Below are positions 33,257 to 38,925 of a stretch of 38,925 nucleotides of DNA, piece after piece. The notes beneath the pieces are model-generated. The model was given only the letters and a program-made list of their open reading frames with translations. It was not told the origin of the DNA and did not search any database. The position numbers and the translations under genes were made by a program. Source of the stretch: Clostridiisalibacter paucivorans DSM 22131 (GTDB lineage Bacteria; Bacillota; Clostridia; Tissierellales; Clostridiisalibacteraceae); the NCBI RefSeq assembly GCF_000620125.1, contig NZ_JHVL01000008.1:55310-94234 (forward strand). The letters are read 5' to 3'. Each line of letters opens with the position of its first letter. The first letter of the stretch is position 1.

Positions 33257-34036
33257 ATGAATTATGACAACCTTTTATTAAAAAAGGAAGAAAATGTATG
33301 TGTTTTAAGTATCAACAATCCAAAATCGTTAAATGCTCTAAATACAGCGGTTTTGAAGGAATTAGACAAGGCTTTAGACGAAATAGCGGCAGATGATGAA
33401 ATCTCCGTTATAATTTTAACAGGTGAGGGCAAGGCCTTTGTTGCTGGAGCAGATATAGTTGAAATGAAGGAAAAGAATGCAGAAGAAGGAAGAATTTTTG
33501 GAGAATTAGGGGCAAATGTTTTCAGAAAGATTGAATTGATGGAGAAGCCAGTAATAGCAGCTGTAAATGGATTTGCTCTAGGTGGAGGTTGTGAACTTTC
33601 TATGTCATGTGATATTAGAATAGCTAGTGAAAAGGCTAAGTTCGGACAACCAGAGGTAGGTCTAGGTATTACGCCTGGATTTGCAGGTACTCAAAGATTG
33701 CCTAGATTAGTAGGGCTTGGAAAGGCAAAAGAATTAATATTTACTGCTGATATGGTAGGTGGCAGTGAAGCAGAAAAAATAGGTCTAGTAAATAAAGTTG
33801 TTCCTCATGAAGAACTTATGAATGAAGCTATGAATATGGCAAAGAAAATTGCTGCTAAGGGACCAATCGCAGTTAAATATGCAAAGACTGCAATTAACAG
33901 AGGAATAGAAACAGATATAGAGACAGGAATGGCAATAGAAAAAGATATATTTGGTCTATGTTTTGCAACTGAAGATCAAAAAGAAGGTATGACTGCATTT
34001 GTAGAAAAAAGAAAGCCAGATTTCAAAAATAAATAG
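33257..34036 (+). CDS. crt: Crotonase / 3-hydroxybutyryl-CoA dehydratase
   Basis: The 259-residue enoyl-CoA hydratase interconverts crotonyl-CoA and 3-hydroxybutyryl-CoA. The oxyanion-hole segment FVAGADI and the two catalytic glutamates, in GGGCELSMSCDI and FGQPEVGLGI, are both present. Length is normal. AGGAGGGA precedes the ATG. It is the first gene of a C4 acyl-CoA operon, but bcd and etfBA, which usually follow crt in butyrate producers, are missing here. Confidence 0.94.
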   Translation: MNYDNLLLKKEENVCVLSINNPKSLNALNTAVLKELDKALDEIAADDEISVIILTGEGKAFVAGADIVEMKEKNAEEGRIFGELGANVFRKIELMEKPVIAAVNGFALGGGCELSMSCDIRIASEKAKFGQPEVGLGITPGFAGTQRLPRLVGLGKAKELIFTADMVGGSEAEKIGLVNKVVPHEELMNEAMNMAKKIAAKGPIAVKYAKTAINRGIETDIETGMAIEKDIFGLCFATEDQKEGMTAFVEKRKPDFKNK

Positions 34037-34119
34037 GTAATTGTATATATAGTTGGTTTCTCACTTACTATAAATTTTTATAAAAGGTTTCAAAGATTTA
34101 TTCTCTCACATATATTTTT

Positions 34120-34171
34120 AAGGTTTTAAGGTTAAGGTTTTAAGGTTAAGATTTAAGGTTAAGGTTTTTTT
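34120..34171 (+). repeat. 14-bp tandem repeat between crt and hbd
   Basis: AAGGTTTTAAGGTT occurs twice perfectly (34120-34133, 34134-34147). A 13-base variant and a final AAGGTTTTTTT follow. It fills the 179-base gap within the operon. The unit is twice seven bases and may be related to the heptamer family, but it has no inverted arms. Confidence 0.85.
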
Positions 34172-34215
34172 ATATTTACAATTCGAACACCATATTAATG
34201 AGGAGGTAGTTAAGT

Positions 34216-35061
34216 ATGAAGGTATGCGTATTAGGTGCAGGAACTATGGGTTCAGGTATTGCTCAAGCATTTGCTCAAAAAGGTCATCAAGTTATACTAA
34301 GAGATTTGGACCAAAAGTATATTGATAAGGGATTAGCAGTAATCTCTAAAAATTTAGGAAGATTAGTAAAAAAAGAAAAAATGACAGAAGATCAAAAGAA
34401 CGATATCTTAGGAAATGTAACCACAACAACAGAATTAAAAGATGCCAAGGATGTAGACTTAGTTGTAGAAGCGGCAGTAGAAAATATGGATATTAAAAAG
34501 AAAATATTTGCAGAACTAGACGAAGTATGTAATAAAAAAGCTATATTAGCATCAAATACATCTTCATTATCAATAACAGAAATAGCCAGTGCTACCAATA
34601 GACCAGACAAAGTAATAGGAATGCATTTCTTTAATCCAGTACCAGTTATGAAATTGGTAGAAGTAATAAAGGGTATAGCAACATCAGATGAAACAAAGGA
34701 TACCATAGTAGAATTATCAAAAGATTTAGGAAAGAGTCCAGTAGAAGTAGAAGAGGCTCCAGGATTTGTAGTTAATAGAATACTTATACCAATGATAAAT
34801 GAAGCAGTGGGTATATTGGCAGATGGAGTAGCTACAGCAGAAGATATAGACACAGCTATGAAATTAGGTGCAAACCATCCAATAGGACCATTGGCGTTGG
34901 CAGATCTTATAGGAAATGATGTTAACTTAGCAATAATGGAAGTACTTTATAACGAATTTGGAGATACTAAGTATAGACCTCATCCACTACTAAGAAAGAT
35001 GGTAAGAGGAGGACTATTAGGTAGAAAGACTGGTAAAGGATTCTACGATTATACTAAATAA
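34216..35061 (+). CDS. hbd: 3-hydroxybutyryl-CoA dehydrogenase
   Basis: The 281-residue enzyme has the N-terminal Rossmann motif [17 protein letters not shown] and the catalytic His in [17 protein letters not shown], with the partner Glu in LVEVI and Asn in the ASNTSS region. It interconverts acetoacetyl-CoA and 3-hydroxybutyryl-CoA with NAD(P)H. GAGGAGG lies 7-8 bases before the ATG. The C-terminal dimerisation domain ends with [13 protein letters not shown], as in the family. Confidence 0.96.
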   Translation: MKVCVLGAGTMGSGIAQAFAQKGHQVILRDLDQKYIDKGLAVISKNLGRLVKKEKMTEDQKNDILGNVTTTTELKDAKDVDLVVEAAVENMDIKKKIFAELDEVCNKKAILASNTSSLSITEIASATNRPDKVIGMHFFNPVPVMKLVEVIKGIATSDETKDTIVELSKDLGKSPVEVEEAPGFVVNRILIPMINEAVGILADGVATAEDIDTAMKLGANHPIGPLALADLIGNDVNLAIMEVLYNEFGDTKYRPHPLLRKMVRGGLLGRKTGKGFYDYTK

Positions 35062-35093
35062 TTTTTGACGATTCTATTATGGAGGTGTAATAC

Positions 35094-35747
35094 ATGGATA
35101 AAGTTATTACTATTGACAAAGCCATTGACCATATTAAGGACGGTATGACTATAATGGTTGGTGGATTCCTAGGTTGTGGAAGCCCTCATAGATTAATAGA
35201 TGCATTGGTAAATAAAGGTGTGAAGGATTTAACTATCATAGCAAATGATACTGCTTATGTTGACTATGGTGTAGGTAAATTGGTAGTCAATAAACAGGTA
35301 AAAAAGGTTATAGCTTCCCATATAGGTACCAACAAAGAGACTGGAAGACAGATGAACGAAAAAGAAACAGAAGTGGAGCTTGTACCCCAGGGGACCCTTG
35401 CAGAAAGGATTCGTTCAGGCGGGTCAGGACTTGGTGGTTTTCTTACTCCAACAGGTGTTGGAACTATAGTTGAAGAAGGCAAAGAAAAGATGGATATAGA
35501 TGGTACAACATATATACTTGAATTGCCATTGAAGGCAGATATTGCATTAATTGGAGGTTCCAAAGTAGATAAAAAGGGAAATATATACTACAATAAAGCC
35601 ACTAAAAACTTTAACCCAGTTATGGCTACGGCAGCAGATGTAGTAATAGTTGAGGCGGAAGAATTAGTGGAGATAGGAGATATAAACCCTAATGATGTAA
35701 TGACTCCTTCAGTGTATGTTGACTACATAGTAGGGGGTGGAAAATAA
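35094..35747 (+). CDS. ctfA: Butyrate/acetoacetate CoA-transferase subunit A
   Basis: The 217-residue alpha subunit of a 3-oxoacid-type CoA-transferase has the CoA-binding segment [17 protein letters not shown] near the N-terminus and the [19 protein letters not shown] segment around residue 100. With CtfB it transfers CoA between acyl-CoA and acetoacetate or short-chain acids. GGAGGTG precedes the ATG. Its stop overlaps the ctfB start by one base, so the subunits are translated together. AtoD is the equivalent name in E. coli. Confidence 0.95.
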   Translation: MDKVITIDKAIDHIKDGMTIMVGGFLGCGSPHRLIDALVNKGVKDLTIIANDTAYVDYGVGKLVVNKQVKKVIASHIGTNKETGRQMNEKETEVELVPQGTLAERIRSGGSGLGGFLTPTGVGTIVEEGKEKMDIDGTTYILELPLKADIALIGGSKVDKKGNIYYNKATKNFNPVMATAADVVIVEAEELVEIGDINPNDVMTPSVYVDYIVGGGK

Positions 35748-36397
35748 TGAATGTAAAAGAGCTTATAGCAAGGAGAGTTGCCAAGGAATTAAAGGACGGA
35801 GATGTGGTAAACCTAGGTATAGGACTTCCTACTATGGTAGCTAATTATATTCCAGAGGGAATGGATGTGACGTTTCAATCTGAGAATGGATTTGTAGGAT
35901 TGGGACCAGCACCAGAGGAAGGAAAAGAAGACAAAGATTTAGTAAATGCAGGGGGATTACCAGTAACAATAAAGGCTGGAGGAGCATTTTTTGACAGTGC
36001 AGAGTCCTTTGGAATAATAAGAGGAGGACATGTGGACGCCACAGTATTAGGAGCGTTACAGGTAGATGAAAAAGGAAATTTGGCCAACTGGATGATACCA
36101 GGAAAGATGGTACCAGGAATGGGAGGAGCCATGGACTTGGTAGTAGGAGCAAAGAAGGTTATAGTGGCGATGACCCATACAGCTAAAGGAAATCCTAAGA
36201 TATTAAAAGAGTGCAAACTGCCTTTAACAGCTGCTGGACAGGTAGATATGATAATAACAGAAATGGGAGTAATGGAAGTAACAGATAAGGGATTGTTGTT
36301 AACAGAGATCGGACCTGAAGTTACAGTGGAAGATATAAAGGCTGCTACAGAGGCGGACATTCTAGTAGCTAAAGACTTAAAGAAGATGGAAGTTTAG
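35747..36397 (+). CDS. ctfB: Butyrate/acetoacetate CoA-transferase subunit B
   Basis: The 216-residue beta subunit carries the catalytic glutamate in the [10 protein letters not shown] segment, preceded by [15 protein letters not shown]. It forms the active site with CtfA. The start codon overlaps the ctfA stop (TAATG). Length is normal. A hairpin follows before atoE. Confidence 0.95.
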   Translation: MNVKELIARRVAKELKDGDVVNLGIGLPTMVANYIPEGMDVTFQSENGFVGLGPAPEEGKEDKDLVNAGGLPVTIKAGGAFFDSAESFGIIRGGHVDATVLGALQVDEKGNLANWMIPGKMVPGMGGAMDLVVGAKKVIVAMTHTAKGNPKILKECKLPLTAAGQVDMIITEMGVMEVTDKGLLLTEIGPEVTVEDIKAATEADILVAKDLKKMEV

Positions 36398-36411
36398 TAC
36401 AATAAAATAAA

Positions 36412-36451
36412 AGTCTTCACCTATTATTTCTTAAAATAATAGGTGGAGACT
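36412..36451 (+). terminator. Intercistronic hairpin between ctfB and atoE
   Basis: An 18-bp stem with one mismatch (36412-36429 with 36434-36451) has a short loop and no strong T-run. It may reduce read-through into atoE or stabilise the upstream message. Confidence 0.65.
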
Positions 36452-36503
36452 AAACATTATTTCCATTTTATAAAAAACATAGTAAAAAAAGGAGGTAGAA
36501 CAA

Positions 36504-37853
36504 ATGTTTAAAAAATTCACAAAGGGTTGCGTAACTATTGTACAAAAGTATTTACCAGATCCATTCCTATTTGCAGTGATACTTAATTTCATAGTTTTTA
36601 TACTTGGAATGGTAGTTACAGGGCAGGGACCAAAGGATATGGTACTTCATTGGGGTAACGGATTTTGGAACTTATTAGCATTTTCTATGCAAATGGTATT
36701 AGTACTAGTTACAGGTCATGCATTAGCTAATGCACCTATAATCAAAAGATTTTTAGCTAATTTGGCTAAAATAGCCAAAACTCCATCTCAAGCTATATTG
36801 GCAGTTACATTTATAAGTATAATAGCTTGTTGGATTAACTGGGGATTTGGCCTAGTAATAGGTGCCCTTTATGCAAGACAGTTAGCTAAGAGGGTAAAAA
36901 ATGTGGACTATAGATTGCTTATAGCATCGGCTTACTCTGGTTTCGTGGTATGGCATGCTGGTATATCTGGTTCTATACCACTAAAATTAGCTACAGCAGG
37001 TGCAGACTTGGCTAAGGCTACTAATAATGCAGTGACTGAACCTGTATCAACATCTCTTACAATATTTTCACCTTTTAACTTGATTATCAGTGGAATTATA
37101 TTAATTACTATGCCTTTGTTAAATAAGGCAATGCATCCATCGGAAGATGAAGCTATAGCAGTAGATCCTGAACTCTTAGAAGATGAAAATCTTGAACCTA
37201 ATATAGAAAATCCAACTCCAGCAGATAAGATGGAAAACAGTCCAGTTTTATCAATACTTATAGGTATAATGGGTATAGCATTTGCAGTATTCTATTTTGC
37301 CAAAAATGGATTTGCTCTTAACCTCAATATAGTAAACTTCTTATTCTTATTTGCAGGTATAATACTTCATGGAACACCAAAGAGATATATAGGTGCAGTT
37401 GCAGAAGCAACTAAAGGTGCATCAGGTATAATTCTTCAATTCCCATTCTATGCAGGGATAATGGGAATGATGGTTGGTGTCAATCCTGAAACAGGATCAT
37501 CTTTTGCAGGAGTAATATCTGAAGGATTTGTAAACATATCTACACCTACAACATTCCCACTGTTTACATTCTTGAGTGCAGGTATAGTAAACTTCTTCGT
37601 ACCATCAGGTGGAGGACAATGGGCAGTACAGGCACCAATAATGATGCCTGCAGGAAATGCGTTGGGTGTGTCTACAGCCAAAACAGGTATGTCTATAGCA
37701 TGGGGAGATGCTTGGACCAATATGATCCAACCTTTCTGGGCGTTACCAGCATTAGGTATAGCAGGATTAGGTGCTAGAGATATAATGGGATTCTGTGTTA
37801 TCGACTTGATCTATACAGGAATCATAATAGCATTAGGTCTTATGTTTTTATAA
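36504..37853 (+). CDS. atoE: Short-chain fatty acid transporter, AtoE family
   Basis: The 449-residue membrane protein has about 11-12 membrane segments. It has the family N-terminus KKFTKGCVTIVQKYLPDPFLFA and the C-terminal half with FFVPSGGGQWAVQAP and WGDAWTNMIQPFWALP. It is predicted to take up or release butyrate, acetoacetate or similar acids. An acidic cytoplasmic stretch (about 215-250, rich in Glu and Asp) separates the halves. AAAGGAGG precedes the ATG. Confidence 0.93.
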   Translation: MFKKFTKGCVTIVQKYLPDPFLFAVILNFIVFILGMVVTGQGPKDMVLHWGNGFWNLLAFSMQMVLVLVTGHALANAPIIKRFLANLAKIAKTPSQAILAVTFISIIACWINWGFGLVIGALYARQLAKRVKNVDYRLLIASAYSGFVVWHAGISGSIPLKLATAGADLAKATNNAVTEPVSTSLTIFSPFNLIISGIILITMPLLNKAMHPSEDEAIAVDPELLEDENLEPNIENPTPADKMENSPVLSILIGIMGIAFAVFYFAKNGFALNLNIVNFLFLFAGIILHGTPKRYIGAVAEATKGASGIILQFPFYAGIMGMMVGVNPETGSSFAGVISEGFVNISTPTTFPLFTFLSAGIVNFFVPSGGGQWAVQAPIMMPAGNALGVSTAKTGMSIAWGDAWTNMIQPFWALPALGIAGLGARDIMGFCVIDLIYTGIIIALGLMFL

Positions 37854-37862
37854 AGGCAAAAA

Positions 37863-37893
37863 AACCCTCTTTACTGCTACAGTAAAGGGGGTT
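37863..37893. terminator. Hairpin after atoE
   Basis: AACCCTCTTTACTG (37863-37876) pairs with CAGTAAAGGGGGTT (37880-37893) with one G-T, around loop CTA. A-rich rather than T-rich sequence follows on the plus strand, so termination may be partial. The thiolase gene has its own promoter beyond it. Confidence 0.7.
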
Positions 37894-37927
37894 AAAAACA
37901 AAGAATTTAGACAGAATACTCATAAAA

Positions 37928-37986
37928 TTGACAAAATTAGCAAAACAACTATTACATAAATTGTGAATATCGTCTTTTAGACGATA
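37928..37986 (+). promoter_or_regulatory. Thiolase promoter and operator-like palindrome
   Basis: TTGACA (37928-37933) is 16 bases from TATTAC (37950-37955). Downstream, TATCGTCT-TTT-AGACGATA (37968-37986) is an 8-bp perfect inverted repeat at or just after the expected transcription start. It could block transcription when bound by a repressor, or fold as a 5' leader hairpin. Confidence 0.65.
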
Positions 37987-38016
37987 ATAAATATAATTTA
38001 AAAGGAGGTTGTATTG

Positions 38017-38925
38017 ATGAGAGAAGTAGTAATTGCAAGTGCAGCAAGGACACCAATAGGAACATATGGTGGAGCATTTAAAAATGTAGATGCAGTAAAA
38101 TTAGGTATTGTAGCAGCAAAGGCAGCGATAGAAAGAGCAGGAATAAAGCCAGAGATGATAGAAGAAGTGTTATTTGGGAATGTACTTCAAGCAGGAATAG
38201 GACAAAATACAGCAAGACAGGTGACTATAGGGGCAGGATTACCTCAGGAGACACCAGCAATTACAATAAATAAAGTATGTGGTTCAGGACTTAGAACAGT
38301 GAGTATGGCAGCCCAATTTATAGCATTGGGAGATGCAGATATAATATTGACTGGAGGAACAGAAAATATGAGCATGGCTCCATATTTGTTGCCCAATGAA
38401 AGATGGGGACAGAGAATGGGAGATGGCAAGGTAGTAGACTATATGGTACATGATGGATTGTGGGATATATTCAATGAATATCATATGGGAATAACAGCAG
38501 AAAATATAGCAGAGAGATGGAATATAACAAGGGAAGCCCAAGATGAGTTTTCATTGACAAGCCAATTGAGAGCAGAAAAGGCCATAAAAGAAGGCAGATT
38601 TAAAGATGAAATAGTACCAGTAGAAGTACCACAGAGAAAGGGAGATCCAATACTAGTAGATACAGATGAGCATCCTAAATTTGGATCAACAATAGAAAAA
38701 CTAGGAAAATTGAGACCAGCATTTAAAAAGGGTGGAACAGTAACAGCAGGAAATGCATCAGGAATAAATGATGGAGCAGCAGCATTGATAGTAATGTCTA
38801 AAGAAAAGGCAGATGAATTGGGCATTAAGCCATTGGCAACAATCAAGGGATATGGTTCAGCAGCATTAGATCCAGCAATAATGGGATATGGACCAGTGCC
38901 AGCAACTAGAAAGGCATTGAAAAAA
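38017..38925 (+). CDS. thlA: Acetyl-CoA acetyltransferase (thiolase), 3' end outside window
   Basis: 303 codons are open to the window edge, so this is a partial protein of the usual 390-residue family. The N-terminus has [13 protein letters not shown], the nucleophile is C88 in NKVCGSGL, and [19 protein letters not shown] is the conserved central segment. The C-terminal catalytic His and Cys lie outside the window. It condenses two acetyl-CoA to acetoacetyl-CoA or works in reverse. AAAGGAGG ends 8 bases before the ATG. It belongs with crt, hbd, ctfAB and atoE. Confidence 0.96.
   Translation, partial: MREVVIASAARTPIGTYGGAFKNVDAVKLGIVAAKAAIERAGIKPEMIEEVLFGNVLQAGIGQNTARQVTIGAGLPQETPAITINKVCGSGLRTVSMAAQFIALGDADIILTGGTENMSMAPYLLPNERWGQRMGDGKVVDYMVHDGLWDIFNEYHMGITAENIAERWNITREAQDEFSLTSQLRAEKAIKEGRFKDEIVPVEVPQRKGDPILVDTDEHPKFGSTIEKLGKLRPAFKKGGTVTAGNASGINDGAAALIVMSKEKADELGIKPLATIKGYGSAALDPAIMGYGPVPATRKALKK

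Overview
The window is AT-rich with strong AGGAGG-type ribosome binding sites. It carries a tyrosyl T-box leader, a class II superoxide reductase, PduO-type cobalamin chemistry and a crotonase/thiolase/CoA-transferase set. Together these point to a low-GC, strictly anaerobic Firmicute of the Clostridia (Clostridiales/Tissierellales-like). No rRNA, tRNA, CRISPR array, transposase or phage structural gene was found.

Layout. (1) 1-3.9 kb: a 2-Cys peroxiredoxin, then a YesM/YesN-type two-component pair whose response regulator carries a one-base frameshift before its AraC-type DNA-binding domain. (2) 3.9-10.8 kb: a TRAP transporter (dctP-dctQ-dctM), a Gfo/Idh/MocA oxidoreductase, a tagaturonate reductase-like enzyme and a uronate isomerase-like enzyme. 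This reads as a hexuronate uptake and catabolism operon, probably controlled by the adjacent two-component system, ending in a 21-bp hairpin terminator. (3) 10.8-19 kb: single genes (Nudix hydrolase, D-2-hydroxyacid dehydrogenase, secreted CAP protein with 42-bp repeats, GAF-type free methionine sulfoxide reductase, tyrS with T-box, superoxide reductase, RlmL-like rRNA methyltransferase, lipoprotein). They are separated by a dispersed family of heptamer-built hairpin repeats. (4) 19-24.6 kb: MATE exporter, a membrane-anchored unknown, and a zinc uptake operon znuA-znuC-znuB followed by a Zur-like regulator. (5) 24.6-30 kb: cobalamin adenosyltransferase, a PAS-SpoIIE phosphatase almost fused to an ATP-grasp ligase, and a bifunctional GGDEF-EAL sensor. 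(6) 30-32.8 kb: a thioredoxin reductase-like flavoprotein lacking the usual NADPH motifs and a CPWC glutaredoxin-like protein, each with a CsoR/CstR-type palindrome in its promoter; then a nucleotidase and a divergent pair of HTH regulators. (7) 33-38.9 kb: crt, hbd, ctfA, ctfB, atoE and the start of thl, a butyrate/acetoacetate CoA module without bcd-etfBA.

The most distinctive structure is the repeat family. Arms made of 7-bp units (TTAGTAG, TTAGTTC, TTGGTAG and their complements) face each other around a small palindromic core (GAAATCC-N3/4-GGATTTC). The copies sit directly at gene 3' ends, several supply the gene's own stop codon, and some are followed by T-runs, so they look like mobile or amplifying terminators. 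The second strong signal is the paired operator at the two redox genes. With the peroxiredoxin at the start of the window these genes resemble the clostridial peroxiredoxin-reducing system.
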